Below are positions 17,499 to 26,318 of a DNA stretch of 51,206 nucleotides, piece by piece; positions within the stretch are counted from its first letter, which is position 1; every line of letters begins with the position of its first letter. This stretch comes from an uncultured Prevotellaceae bacterium (lineage in GTDB: Bacteria > Bacteroidota > Bacteroidia > Bacteroidales > Bacteroidaceae). The stretch spans positions 1 through 51,206 of the forward strand of contig ONDH01000019.1 in the NCBI GenBank assembly GCA_900316505.1, written 5' to 3'. The notes under the pieces are model-generated. The model was not told where the DNA came from and ran no database searches. It saw only the letters and a list, made by a program, of their open reading frames with translations. Made by a program: the position numbers and the translations under genes.

Positions 17499-17951
17499 AT
17501 GAGAGCAGTATTACAAAGAGTTACACACGCATCTGTCACGATTAACGATGATAGAAAATCATCGATTGGTCAAGGATATTTAGTTCTTCTCGGTTGCGAA
17601 AATGCTGATACAGAGGAAGATATTGAGTGGTTATCAAAGAAAATCTGTAACTTGCGTGTGTTTGATGATGAGAATGGCGTGATGAACAAATCCATTCTCG
17701 ATGTGGGTGGCGAAATATTGGTGGTGAGCCAATTCACCTTATGGGCAAGTTATAAGAAAGGCAATCGTCCATCCTATCTAAGAGCAGGAAGTCACGAAGT
17801 GACTGTGCCGCTGTATGAGCGGTTTTTGGAGGTTTTATCTGAACAACTGGGGAAACCTGTTGCGTCTGGAGAGTTTGGAGCGTACATGAAGGTGGAACTG
17901 CTGAACGATGGCCCTGTAACTATTTGTATGGATACAAAAAACAAAGAATAA
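17499..17951 (+). CDS. dtd: D-aminoacyl-tRNA deacylase
   Basis: A 150-residue Dtd, the homodimeric editing enzyme that hydrolyses D-amino acids (and glycine) from mischarged tRNAs. It opens with the typical MRAVLQRV, has the active-site SQFTL motif near residue 79, and the cross-subunit Gly-cisPro motif in NDGPVTI near residue 138. It sits 14 bp after uvrC and 3 bp before deoC, so co-transcription is very likely. Nothing unusual in length or residues. Confidence 0.96.
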   Translation: MRAVLQRVTHASVTINDDRKSSIGQGYLVLLGCENADTEEDIEWLSKKICNLRVFDDENGVMNKSILDVGGEILVVSQFTLWASYKKGNRPSYLRAGSHEVTVPLYERFLEVLSEQLGKPVASGEFGAYMKVELLNDGPVTICMDTKNKE

Positions 17952-17954
17952 GAT

Positions 17955-18842
17955 ATGGAAGAAAACAAGTATTTTGAGGCACTGAAACAGTATGATTTAG
18001 ACCTCGACGATGAGAAAGTGAAACGTCAAGTGGAAACGCTGCTGAAAGAGCATCTGCAAGAGAACAACACCAAGGAAGTGAAGCAGTTCCTGCTGAACAG
18101 CGTGGAACTCACCACCCTCAAGACTACAGACAGTGAGGACAGCGTGTTGAAGTTTGTGGAAAAAGTGAATAAATTCGACGATGTCTATCCAGAATTGGGA
18201 CACGTGGCTACCGTATGCGTCTACCCTTGCTTTGCAAAGATTTGTCACGACACTTTAGAGAATGAGGAGGTGGAAATCGCTTGTGTATCAGGAAGTTTTC
18301 CATCAGCACAAACTTTTGTGGAAGTGAAGATTGCAGAGACCGCACTTGCCATTAAGGATGGTGCCACAGAAATTGACATCGTGATTCCTGTGGGTAAATT
18401 CTTGGCAGGCGATTATGAGGGCATGTGTGATGAAATCGCTGAAATAAAAGCCGTCTGCGGTGATAAAAAGCTGAAAACCATCCTTGAAACCGGATGTCTG
18501 AAAACTGCTTCGAACATCAAGACAGCAAGTATCCTGGCGATGTATGCCGGTGCTGATTACATCAAGACCTCCACAGGAAAATTGGAACCTGCCGCAACTC
18601 CAGAGGCAGCATTCGTGATGTGCCAAGCCATCAAGGAATACTACGATAAAACAGGCAATCAAATCGGATTTAAGCCTGCTGGTGGCATGAAAACGGTGGA
18701 AGACGCCCTCACCTACTACACCATTGTCAAAGAAGTGTTAGGTGAGAAATGGCTGACAAACCAATGGTTGCGACTTGGCACAAGTTCGCTTGCCAACAAA
18801 CTTCTTTCAGAAATAGAAGGAAAGGAAGTGAAATTCTTCTGA
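17955..18842 (+). CDS. deoC: Deoxyribose-phosphate aldolase
   Basis: A 295-residue class I aldolase splitting 2-deoxyribose-5-phosphate into glyceraldehyde-3-phosphate and acetaldehyde in deoxynucleoside breakdown. The Schiff-base lysine is Lys204 in DYIKTSTGK, and the second catalytic lysine lies in FKPAGGMKT about 30 residues later. The N-terminal extension of about 30 residues (before the TIM barrel) places it with the longer DeoC variants. The gene ends 9 bp from the stop codon of the convergent polyprenyl synthase gene, and no hairpin terminator is visible between them. Confidence 0.95.
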   Translation: MEENKYFEALKQYDLDLDDEKVKRQVETLLKEHLQENNTKEVKQFLLNSVELTTLKTTDSEDSVLKFVEKVNKFDDVYPELGHVATVCVYPCFAKICHDTLENEEVEIACVSGSFPSAQTFVEVKIAETALAIKDGATEIDIVIPVGKFLAGDYEGMCDEIAEIKAVCGDKKLKTILETGCLKTASNIKTASILAMYAGADYIKTSTGKLEPAATPEAAFVMCQAIKEYYDKTGNQIGFKPAGGMKTVEDALTYYTIVKEVLGEKWLTNQWLRLGTSSLANKLLSEIEGKEVKFF

Positions 18843-18851
18843 TTTAGGCGA

Positions 18852-19829
18852 TTAAATCGAACGATCTATCGCGTAATCAACGTAAGCAATCAGGGCTTGT
18901 TTGACATCTGAATCAGGAAAAGATGCAAGCAAGTCCTTTGCTTTCTGTGCGTAGTCGTTCATCATCTTCTCAGCATAGTCAATACCACCGTTCTTCTTCG
19001 TGAAATCAACCAACATGTCGATTTCATCCTGCGAAACCTGACGGCTCTTCACCTTACGGGCAAGTGCCAGCATCTCCTCGTTGCAGGTAGCAAGAAGGGC
19101 ATGGATGACAGGAAGCGTGAGTTTGCCCTCTTTCATGTCGTTGCCAGTAGGTTTGCCTATCTGAGTGTCGTGATGATAGTCAAAGATGTCATCGCGAATC
19201 TGGAAACAAATGCCGATGTATTTGCCAAAATCATGGAAAATCTGACGCATCTTTTCATCCGATGAAACCGACAAAACTCCTGCTTCAGCACAAGCAGCAA
19301 AGAGAGCAGCTGTCTTATTGCGAATAATGTGGAAATACACATCCTCAGTGATGGTTTCATTCTTGACATTATTCAGCTGTAACAGCTCACCGTCAGCCAG
19401 TTTTTGAGCAGCTGCAGAGACGATACCCACCAACTCTATCTGCCCTGTTTTCGTGGCACAAAGCAATGCGTTGGCAAGAATGAAATCACCCACCAGCACT
19501 GCCACTTGATTACCATAGGCATTGTTGACAGATTCTTGTCCTCGACGTTCTTCACTCTCATCAACGATGTCATCGTGGATAAGGCTCGCTGTATGGAAGA
19601 ACTCGAAGGTGGCTGCAGTGTAAACGGAACGCTCATTGGCTTCTCCTCCCACCAATTTGGCAGCAAGAAGCACAAGAGCAGGACGCATCATTTTTCCCCT
19701 TCTGCTGCTAATGGCACCAAGCACCTTCTGCAGTATGGGATTGGCATGCACAAGATAGGAGTCAAACACTTGCTTATATTGACTCATCTCGGCTTCAATT
19801 GGCTTTCTTATTTGCTGTAATGCGTCCAT
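18852..19829 (-). CDS. Polyprenyl (all-trans, octaprenyl-type) diphosphate synthase
   Basis: An isoprenyl diphosphate synthase of 325 residues when started at the ATG at 19829. A longer frame begins at a TTG that lies inside the -7 box (TACCTTTG, 19855-19848), so it cannot be the start. The first Asp-rich motif is HDDIVD and the second is QIRDDIFDY; GKPTGNDMKEGKLTLPVIHAL is also typical. In Bacteroidota this enzyme supplies the menaquinone side chain, condensing isopentenyl diphosphate units at the membrane surface. The exact chain length cannot be read from sequence by eye. It is divergent from polA, with a heptamer-arm palindromic element between the two promoters. Confidence 0.92.
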   Translation of the reverse strand: MDALQQIRKPIEAEMSQYKQVFDSYLVHANPILQKVLGAISSRRGKMMRPALVLLAAKLVGGEANERSVYTAATFEFFHTASLIHDDIVDESEERRGQESVNNAYGNQVAVLVGDFILANALLCATKTGQIELVGIVSAAAQKLADGELLQLNNVKNETITEDVYFHIIRNKTAALFAACAEAGVLSVSSDEKMRQIFHDFGKYIGICFQIRDDIFDYHHDTQIGKPTGNDMKEGKLTLPVIHALLATCNEEMLALARKVKSRQVSQDEIDMLVDFTKKNGGIDYAEKMMNDYAQKAKDLLASFPDSDVKQALIAYVDYAIDRSI

Positions 19830-19847
19830 ATTACTGAAAAACATCTG

Positions 19848-19855
19848 CAAAGGTA
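19848..19855 (-). promoter_or_regulatory. -7 box of the polyprenyl synthase gene
   Basis: CAAAGGTA on the plus strand reads TACCTTTG on the minus strand, matching TAnnTTTG. It lies 18 bp before the ATG at 19829 and is part of a sequence block also present at the ychF/FKBP divergent promoter. Confidence 0.65.
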
Positions 19856-19857
19856 GT

Positions 19858-19966
19858 GAAGAATTGGGAATTAGGAATGAGGAATTAGGAATTATTTGCT
19901 TTTCGAAGTGTTTTTTCGTTGGAAAAGTAACAATTCCTCATTCCTAATTCCTCATTCCTAATTAAA
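19858..19966. repeat. Palindromic heptamer-arm element between divergent promoters (copy 1)
   Basis: The left arm is made of 7-bp units GGAATTA/GGAATGA (19866-19897). The right arm is their reverse complement (CCTCATT/CCTAATT, 19931-19964). A core of about 39 bp beginning ATTTGCTTTTCGAAGTG separates them. The arms could form a stem of about 28 bp. The same arms and core recur at 35609-35712, again between two outward-facing -7 boxes. Confidence 0.8.
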
Positions 19967-19971
19967 AATCG

Positions 19972-19979
19972 TATCTTTG
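19972..19979 (+). promoter_or_regulatory. polA -7 box
   Basis: TATCTTTG fits TAnnTTTG and lies 19 bp before the polA start codon. The expected -33 position falls inside the heptamer arm and has no TTTG. Confidence 0.65.
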
Positions 19980-19998
19980 TGGCAAAATCAAAATAGCA

Positions 19999-22890
19999 AT
20001 GGCAAAATTGTTTCTTCTCGATGCTTATGCATTGATTTATAGAGCCTATTATGGGTTCATCAGAAATCCACGCATCAACAGCAAAGGCGAAAACACATCG
20101 GCAGTATTGGGCTTTGTGAACACGCTCGAAGAGATCCTCACGAAGGAAAACCCCGAATACATCGGGGTAGCTTTCGACCCCCATGGTCCTACGTTTCGCC
20201 ATGAGGCTTTTCCTGACTATAAGGCACAACGAGAGGAAACACCTGAAGGCATCCGTTTAGCCGTTCCCATCATCAAGGATGTGTTGAAGGCATATCGCAT
20301 CCCCGTGCTGGAAGTGCAAGGTTTCGAAGCGGACGATGTCATCGGTACATTAGCAAAACAAAGTGAATCCATCGGTGAACTTGACACCTATATGATGACT
20401 CCAGACAAGGATTATGGGCAATTGGTGGCGAAGAACGTGAAGATGTATAAACCACGATTTGACGGGGGTTTTGACATCTTGGGCGAGAAGGAGGTGAAAG
20501 AAAAATATGGACTTAGCGATGTGAAACAGGTCATTGACCTCTTAGGCTTGATGGGTGACTCTTCCGACAACTACCCAGGATGCCCGGGTGTAGGTGAGAA
20601 GACAGCCGTAAAACTCATCAACGAGTTTGGCAGCATTGAGAATCTGCTTGCCCATACCGAGCAGTTGAAGGGTGCCATGAAGAAGAAGGTGGAGGAACAT
20701 GTGGAAGACATCAAGATGTCGAAGTTCTTGGCAGCCATCAAAACAGATGTGCCCATCACCCTCAATCTTGAAAGCCTCAAACGTGAACCTATCGATGATG
20801 TTGCCCTCAAGGAAATATTTGAGCGATTGGAGTTCCGTACATTACTAAGAAAGAAATTAGGTGGCAGTGACACCACCTCTGCTTCCTCCCCCACTCCAAC
20901 TGTTTCCTCCAACAAGAATAAAGGCAAAGGACAGATGGGTAACCTCTTCAGCGGTGATTTGTTTGGAGGAGCATCAGAAAGTCCTCAAACACCCTCTTCT
21001 CAAGCCTCCGAGAATGCAAAATTTACGGACATGGGGCAAGGTGACTTGTTTTTTTCAAATCTCAGCGATTTAACCACCACGCCACACACTTACCAACTCG
21101 TTGATTCTATGGAGGAAATGGAAAAGTTGGCTGCAAATATCTTGACTTTCGGTTTTGTCAGTTTAGACACGGAAACCACTTCCGTCGATGCAATGTCGGC
21201 AAAATTGGTCGGTTTGAGCTTTGCAATGAAGGAGGGAGAGGCATATTATGTTCCAGTGCCCCAACATGAGGAATGGACAGGTGAGGATTTTGAAAAAACC
21301 TTAAAAGTTGTTAACATCTTCAAGAAGGTGTATGAGAACGACCAAATTCTGAAAATCGGACAGAACATCAAATACGACATGATGGTGTTGGCAAATTATG
21401 ACATCCATCTTGAGGGGAAGATGTTCGACACGATGATTGCACATTATATACTTGCACCAGAGTTGCGTCACAACATGGATTATCTGGCTGAGGTGTATCT
21501 GAAGTATAAGACCATTCATATCGATGCACTCATCGGTTCGGGTAAGAAGCAGCGTTCGATGAGCGAGCTTGATCCTAAAGAGGTGTATGAATATGCTGCC
21601 GAGGATGCCGACGTGACACTGAAGTTGAAGATCATCTTAGAGAAAGAACTGCACGAGAAGGGGCTCTATCACCTCTTCGAAGAGGTGGAGATGCCGTTGG
21701 TGCCCGTGTTGGCAAGGATGGAGATGAATGGTGCGAGAATTGACGAAGCGTCTTTGGCAGAGACTTCCAAAGTCTTCACTGAGCGAATGGAAACCATCGA
21801 ACAGGAAATCCGTGAGGTGGCAGGACAGGAACTGAACATCAGTTCGCCCAAACAGATTGGGGAACTCCTCTTCGACCAACTCAAAATAGATTCCAAACCG
21901 AAGAAGACAAAGACAGGGCAATATGTCACCGACGAGGCTACCCTACTCGCTCTGAAGAGCAAGCATCCGGTAGTGGAGAAGATACTCGATTATCGTGGTT
22001 ATAAGAAGTTGCTGAGCACCTATATCGATGCATTGCCACAATTGGTCAATCCTCGTACGGGACACATCCACACCTCTTACAATCAAGCGGTTACGGCAAC
22101 AGGAAGACTCTCCTCCAGCAACCCAAACTTGCAGAATATTCCTATCCGTGATGAGAATGGCAAGGAGGTGCGCAAGGCTTTCATTCCCGACGAGGGCGAA
22201 CTCTTCTTCTCAGCCGATTATAGCCAGATAGAATTGCGCTTGATGGCACACCTCAGCCAAGATAAAAACATGGTTGAAGACTTCAATAGTGGACACGACA
22301 TTCATCAAGCCACTGCAGCCAAAATCTTCAAGGTGCCCATCGAGGAGGTGACTTCCACCATGAGAAGAAAAGCCAAGACTGCCAATTTCGGCATTATCTA
22401 TGGCATCTCCGCCTTCGGTTTGGCAGAGCGCATGGAGGTGAGTCGAGGGGAAGCACGTCAGCTCATCGACGACTATTTTGCCACCTATCCAGGTGTGAAG
22501 GAATACATGGACAAGAGCATCGAGAAAGCGCGTCAATTAGGTTATACTCAGACGCTGCTTGGTCGTCGCTGTCAGTTACCTGACATCAACTCCAGAAACG
22601 CTGTGGTGCGAGGCTATGCTGAGCGCAATGCCATCAATGCCCCGATTCAGGGCACAGCTGCCGACATCATCAAGGTGGCAATGATACGCATTGACAAACG
22701 TATGCGAGAAGAAGGCCTGAAATCCAAGATGATCCTGCAAGTGCACGATGAACTGAACTTCTCCGTCGTGCCAGCAGAGAAGGAGCAGTTACAGGCGCTG
22801 GTGATCAATGAGATGCAGAACGCCATTCAACTCTCTGTTCCCCTCTATGCCGACTGCGGATGGGGAGAAAACTGGTTAGAAGCGCACTAA
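19999..22890 (+). CDS. polA: DNA polymerase I
   Basis: A 963-residue family A polymerase used for Okazaki fragment processing and repair synthesis. Domains in order: 5'-3' flap exonuclease (1-290, with FEADDVIGTLA and the helix-hairpin-helix GCPGVGEKTA), a low-complexity Ser/Thr/Pro/Gly linker (about 295-345), a 3'-5' proofreading exonuclease (about 375-560, with the Asp-x-Glu of SLDTETT preserved, so proofreading is probably active), and the polymerase domain (about 600-963). Polymerase motif A is DYSQIELRLMAHLS, motif B is RRKAKTANFGIIYGIS, and motif C is QVHDELNF. It has its own promoter and no co-directional partner close downstream. Confidence 0.97.
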   Translation: MAKLFLLDAYALIYRAYYGFIRNPRINSKGENTSAVLGFVNTLEEILTKENPEYIGVAFDPHGPTFRHEAFPDYKAQREETPEGIRLAVPIIKDVLKAYRIPVLEVQGFEADDVIGTLAKQSESIGELDTYMMTPDKDYGQLVAKNVKMYKPRFDGGFDILGEKEVKEKYGLSDVKQVIDLLGLMGDSSDNYPGCPGVGEKTAVKLINEFGSIENLLAHTEQLKGAMKKKVEEHVEDIKMSKFLAAIKTDVPITLNLESLKREPIDDVALKEIFERLEFRTLLRKKLGGSDTTSASSPTPTVSSNKNKGKGQMGNLFSGDLFGGASESPQTPSSQASENAKFTDMGQGDLFFSNLSDLTTTPHTYQLVDSMEEMEKLAANILTFGFVSLDTETTSVDAMSAKLVGLSFAMKEGEAYYVPVPQHEEWTGEDFEKTLKVVNIFKKVYENDQILKIGQNIKYDMMVLANYDIHLEGKMFDTMIAHYILAPELRHNMDYLAEVYLKYKTIHIDALIGSGKKQRSMSELDPKEVYEYAAEDADVTLKLKIILEKELHEKGLYHLFEEVEMPLVPVLARMEMNGARIDEASLAETSKVFTERMETIEQEIREVAGQELNISSPKQIGELLFDQLKIDSKPKKTKTGQYVTDEATLLALKSKHPVVEKILDYRGYKKLLSTYIDALPQLVNPRTGHIHTSYNQAVTATGRLSSSNPNLQNIPIRDENGKEVRKAFIPDEGELFFSADYSQIELRLMAHLSQDKNMVEDFNSGHDIHQATAAKIFKVPIEEVTSTMRRKAKTANFGIIYGISAFGLAERMEVSRGEARQLIDDYFATYPGVKEYMDKSIEKARQLGYTQTLLGRRCQLPDINSRNAVVRGYAERNAINAPIQGTAADIIKVAMIRIDKRMREEGLKSKMILQVHDELNFSVVPAEKEQLQALVINEMQNAIQLSVPLYADCGWGENWLEAH

Positions 22891-22933
22891 GAAGGAGGAT
22901 TTACAACAGGTTGCAGGTGGCTCTGAGGCAATT

Positions 22934-22987
22934 TTATCATTTTTTGATAATCATTTTTTGATAATCATGATTATTTACTTATCTTTG
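22934..22987 (+). promoter_or_regulatory. Promoter with operator-like tandem repeat, AAA ATPase gene
   Basis: TTTG (22957-22960), 19 bp, TATCTTTG (22980-22987). A 14-bp direct repeat TCATTTTTTGATAA occupies 22937-22950 and 22951-22964. It also forms a hairpin TTATCA-n5-TGATAA at 22934-22950. The second repeat covers the -33 box, so a repressor or autoregulator binding here is plausible but not shown. Confidence 0.65.
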
Positions 22988-23009
22988 CACCCAAATAATA
23001 AGTAAATGT

Positions 23010-24146
23010 ATGATAGATAATCCTTTTGTAACTAATGGTTATGTAGGACCAGAGTATTTCTGCGACCGCGTTGAAGAGACGAAGACGTTGATTGATTTCC
23101 TGACCAACGGCAATAACATAGCATTGATGTCACCAAGACGTCTTGGTAAGACTGACTTGATTAAGCACAGCTTTAATCAGCAGGCAATCAGTGACCATTT
23201 CCATACATTTGTAGTGGACATCTATGCTACAGATTCCTTTCGGGACTTTGTCAATGTATTTGGAAAGTCCATCCTCGAAACTTTAAAGCCAAAAGGACGT
23301 AAGGTTTGGGAAGGTTTTCTGAACGTACTGATGTCTGTACGCTCAGAAATAACTTTCGACATCAATGGTAATCCAGTATGGGGGTTAGGCGTAGGAACGA
23401 TGACACCTCCTCAGACAACACTTGATGAAATTTTCGCTTATCTACGCACAGCCGACAGGCATTGTTTGGTGGCCATCGACGAGTTTCAACAGATTCTCTA
23501 TTACAATGACAACAAGAATATCGAGGCTGAATTGCGCACCCAGATTCAGCGCTGTCCTAATGCCAACTTTATCTTCTCAGGCTCACAACGCCATCTGATG
23601 AGTGAGATGTTTCTCTCACCTGCACGTCCCTTCTACCAATCAGTGGTGCCCATGTCACTGGGGCCAATACCTTTCAACCGCTATTGGACATTTGCCGAGT
23701 TGCAGTTCGCCAAGAATGGAGGCAGATGCATCACGCAAGATGTCGTTGAAGAAGTCCATAGCCGCTTTCAGGGAGTTACAGCCAATGTGCAGCGCATCAT
23801 GAATATCCTCTATATGCAGACACCTGCAGGTGGAGTCTGCACAAAAGATATGGTTGATCCTGCCATTGACACCTATCTACGAATATCATCAGAGGCATAC
23901 GAGACACTTCTGAAACAGATGCCAGAGAAGCAGCGTAACGTGTTCTTGGCCATAGCTGCAGAAGGGCGTGTGAAGTCCATCTCAGGGGGAAAATTCGTGC
24001 ACAAGTATCGTTTGCCATCTGTCAGTTCTGTCGTATCTGCCGTCAAGGGACTTTTGGAAAAAGATTTTATTACAGAAACAAACGGGGAATACTATGTATA
24101 TGACCATTTCTTTATGCTTTGGCTACAAAGAAGAAATCTCATGTAG
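23010..24146 (+). CDS. AAA/STAND-type P-loop ATPase
   Basis: A 378-residue ATPase of the archaeal-ATPase/STAND-like group common in Bacteroidota. Walker A is SPRRLGKT (Lys47, Thr48). Walker B is LVAIDEFQQ (Asp157, Glu158). FIFSGSQRHLM (about 190-200) is the sensor-1-like segment. The C-terminal 120 residues look like a winged helix (residues 300-378, SISGGKFVHKYRLPSVSSVVSAVKGLLEKDFI). Members are often single orphan genes with unknown roles, sometimes linked to defence or mobile elements. Here it has its own promoter with a 14-bp operator-like repeat, and the following nuclease-like gene starts 20 bp after its stop. Function beyond ATP-dependent switching is not inferable. Confidence 0.8.
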   Translation: MIDNPFVTNGYVGPEYFCDRVEETKTLIDFLTNGNNIALMSPRRLGKTDLIKHSFNQQAISDHFHTFVVDIYATDSFRDFVNVFGKSILETLKPKGRKVWEGFLNVLMSVRSEITFDINGNPVWGLGVGTMTPPQTTLDEIFAYLRTADRHCLVAIDEFQQILYYNDNKNIEAELRTQIQRCPNANFIFSGSQRHLMSEMFLSPARPFYQSVVPMSLGPIPFNRYWTFAELQFAKNGGRCITQDVVEEVHSRFQGVTANVQRIMNILYMQTPAGGVCTKDMVDPAIDTYLRISSEAYETLLKQMPEKQRNVFLAIAAEGRVKSISGGKFVHKYRLPSVSSVVSAVKGLLEKDFITETNGEYYVYDHFFMLWLQRRNLM

Positions 24147-24166
24147 GTGAACATGAGGCTGACAAA

Positions 24167-25135
24167 ATGAAGTATGGCAAAAGGTACATATTGCTGATGT
24201 TTGTCGTTCTGCTGTGCTGTCACATGAGAGCACAGCAGACCTTTACAATCCTTTCCTATAACATCGAGAATGCTTTCGACACCATTCACGACGAGGGTAA
24301 GAACGATTATGAGTACTGCGATGGGGGCGAACGGAAATGGAATCAAAACAAACTCTTTCAAAAACTGAAGGGCATCAGCAAGGTGATTGCGGCAGCTGAT
24401 GAGAAGCGTCCAGTTGACTTGATAGGACTTTGCGAAGTGGAGAACGACACCGTGATGCAGTATCTCACACGGCGCACTTCTTTGAAGAATCTTGGCTATC
24501 GCTACATCATGACCAACTCGTTAGATGAGCGTGGAATTGATGTTGCCCTACTCTACTCCCCTTTCACGTTCCATCCTATTGAAAAAGAATCCATTCGGCC
24601 TCATTCCAAGAAAGACAAGACACGCGATATCCTGCATGTAGCAGGCACCATCGCAGGAGGCGACACCGTCGATGTGTATGTCATTCATCTACCCTCCAAA
24701 CGTGGTGGTGCAGAAGGGCAAAAACTAAGCATGAACATATGCCAGCAATTGCAGGCACACACTGACTCTGTGCGCACAAAAAGACAGCACCCCAACCTTC
24801 TCATCATGGGTGATTTCAATGCTGAAACCAACTCCCCTCAACTGAAACTCCTCACTCGCAGTCATCATCTCATTGACCGCACTGCCAAACTCCTACCAGG
24901 CACTTACAAATACCAAGGTGAGTGGTCAACCATCGACCACCTCCTCACCCACACCACTACCCTCTCCCATCAGCAAACTCGCATCCTCACACTCCCCTTC
25001 CTCACTGAGCCCGACCCCACTCACGGCAACGTGAAACCCTATCGCACCTACCTCGGCACCTTCTACCAAGGTGGCATCAGCGACCATTTGCCCATCGTCG
25101 GCACCTTCCAACTGAAAAAGTTCGCTACAAAATAA
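24167..25135 (+). CDS. Secreted endonuclease/exonuclease/phosphatase family protein
   Basis: A 322-residue protein when started at the ATG at 24167, which is 20 bp after the ATPase stop and gives a clean signal peptide (MKYGKRYILLMFVVLLCCHMRA, shown here only to residue 20 as MKYGKRYILLMFVVLLCCHM). The DNase I-like fold is indicated by LSYNIENAFDT, the metal-binding Glu of IGLCEVEND, MGDFNAE, and the C-terminal catalytic SDHLPIVG. These are the residues expected for Mg-dependent phosphodiester cleavage. The substrate (DNA, RNA, inositol phosphate or lipid) cannot be told. The export signal suggests a periplasmic or extracellular role, for example scavenging. The short gap suggests co-transcription with the upstream ATPase gene. 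Confidence 0.85.
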   Translation: MKYGKRYILLMFVVLLCCHMRAQQTFTILSYNIENAFDTIHDEGKNDYEYCDGGERKWNQNKLFQKLKGISKVIAAADEKRPVDLIGLCEVENDTVMQYLTRRTSLKNLGYRYIMTNSLDERGIDVALLYSPFTFHPIEKESIRPHSKKDKTRDILHVAGTIAGGDTVDVYVIHLPSKRGGAEGQKLSMNICQQLQAHTDSVRTKRQHPNLLIMGDFNAETNSPQLKLLTRSHHLIDRTAKLLPGTYKYQGEWSTIDHLLTHTTTLSHQQTRILTLPFLTEPDPTHGNVKPYRTYLGTFYQGGISDHLPIVGTFQLKKFATK

Positions 25136-25156
25136 GATAAACAAGAAAAAAAGTTG

Positions 25157-25164
25157 TAACTTTG
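25157..25164 (+). promoter_or_regulatory. -7 box before the GNAT-like gene
   Basis: TAACTTTG matches TAnnTTTG, 20 bp before the ATG at 25185. No clear -33 TTTG is present. Confidence 0.55.
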
Positions 25165-25184
25165 CCCCAAATTTCTTTTTTATA

Positions 25185-26318
25185 ATGGTTACAATCAAAC
25201 AAGTAGAGACAAAGAAGGAACTGAAGCAGTTCATCCGTTTTAATTACGAACTTTACAAAAACAACCCCTATTCCGTGCCAGATTTGTATGAGGATATGTT
25301 GAACACATTCTCTGACGAAAATGCCGCCATGGACTTTTGTGAGGCTGCGTATTTTCTTGCATATAAGGAAGATAAGCTTGTTGGGCGTGTCGCTGCCATC
25401 ATCAACAAAAAGGCAAACGCTGCATGGAATCTGAAGAATGTACGGTTCGGATGGATTGACTTTGTGGATGATGAAGAGGTGAGTGAAGCCTTGCTCAACA
25501 AGGTGGAAGAGTGGGGTAGAGAGCGTGGCATGGAAACCATTCAGGGACCTCTCGGCTTTACGGACATGGATGCTGAAGGCATGCTCATTGAAGGGTTCGA
25601 AGAACTCTCCACAATGGCAACCATCTATAACTACCCTTACTATCAGAAGCACATCGAACGACTTGGTTTTGAGAAAGATGCCGACTGGATAGAGATGCTG
25701 ATGACGGTGCCGAAAGAGACAGGACTTCCAGAGCGTCTGAAGCGTGTGGCAGAGATTGTGATGAAGAAGTACGACCTGCACATCAAGAAATACACCTCGT
25801 CGAAGAAGATTGCCAAGGAATACGGACAAGAGATTTTCGCGCTCATCAACGAGGCGTTCAAACCCCTGTTTGGCTACAGCGAATTGAGCCAAAAGCAGAT
25901 TGACCAATACGTGAAGATGTACTTGCCCGTTCTCGACCTGAAATTGGTCAGCCTAATCACAGAAGCCAATGGTCGTTTGGTGGCTGTGGGCATCTCCATG
26001 CCATCCATGTCGAAGGCTTTGCAGAAAGCGAAAGGAAAGCTCACGCCCTTCGGTTGGTGGCATCTGCTCAAGGCATTGAAAATCAAGAAGCCAAAGGTGC
26101 TTGATTTGATGTTGGTGGGTGTGCTTCCTGAATATCAGAGCAAGGGAGTGAACTCCATCCTCTTCTACGATTTGCTGCCCATCTACATCAGCGAGGGTTA
26201 TGACTATGTGGAGACGAATCCTGAATTGGAATCGAACGACAAGGTGCAGCAGCAATGGATTTATTTTGAAAGACGACAGCACAAGAGAAGAAGGTGCTAC
26301 AAGAAGGAGATAAAATAA
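25185..26318 (+). CDS. GNAT-like N-acetyltransferase family protein
   Basis: A 377-residue protein with two GNAT-like halves. The C-terminal half holds an acetyl-CoA loop of the right form, [13 protein letters not shown] (about residues 312-325). The N-terminal half resembles the widespread uncharacterised Bacteroidota family with [24 protein letters not shown]. The substrate is unknown. Its stop codon overlaps the parE start codon by one base (TAATG), and a strong Shine-Dalgarno-like AAGGAG lies inside its last codons, so parE translation is probably coupled to this gene. A basic C-terminal tail ([15 protein letters not shown]) is visible and is partly set by the need to encode that ribosome binding site. 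Confidence 0.75.
   Translation: MVTIKQVETKKELKQFIRFNYELYKNNPYSVPDLYEDMLNTFSDENAAMDFCEAAYFLAYKEDKLVGRVAAIINKKANAAWNLKNVRFGWIDFVDDEEVSEALLNKVEEWGRERGMETIQGPLGFTDMDAEGMLIEGFEELSTMATIYNYPYYQKHIERLGFEKDADWIEMLMTVPKETGLPERLKRVAEIVMKKYDLHIKKYTSSKKIAKEYGQEIFALINEAFKPLFGYSELSQKQIDQYVKMYLPVLDLKLVSLITEANGRLVAVGISMPSMSKALQKAKGKLTPFGWWHLLKALKIKKPKVLDLMLVGVLPEYQSKGVNSILFYDLLPIYISEGYDYVETNPELESNDKVQQQWIYFERRQHKRRRCYKKEIK
26304..26311 (+). promoter_or_regulatory. Strong ribosome binding site of parE inside the upstream gene
   Basis: GAAGGAGA lies about 7 bases before the ATG at 26318, within the last codons of the GNAT-like gene. Clear Shine-Dalgarno sequences are rare in this window, so this one decides the parE start over the GTG at 26294. 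Confidence 0.65.

Noticed and set aside
26294..26317. GTG start for parE at 26294
   Set aside because: The strong ribosome site at 26304-26311 lies downstream of this GTG and points to the ATG at 26318.
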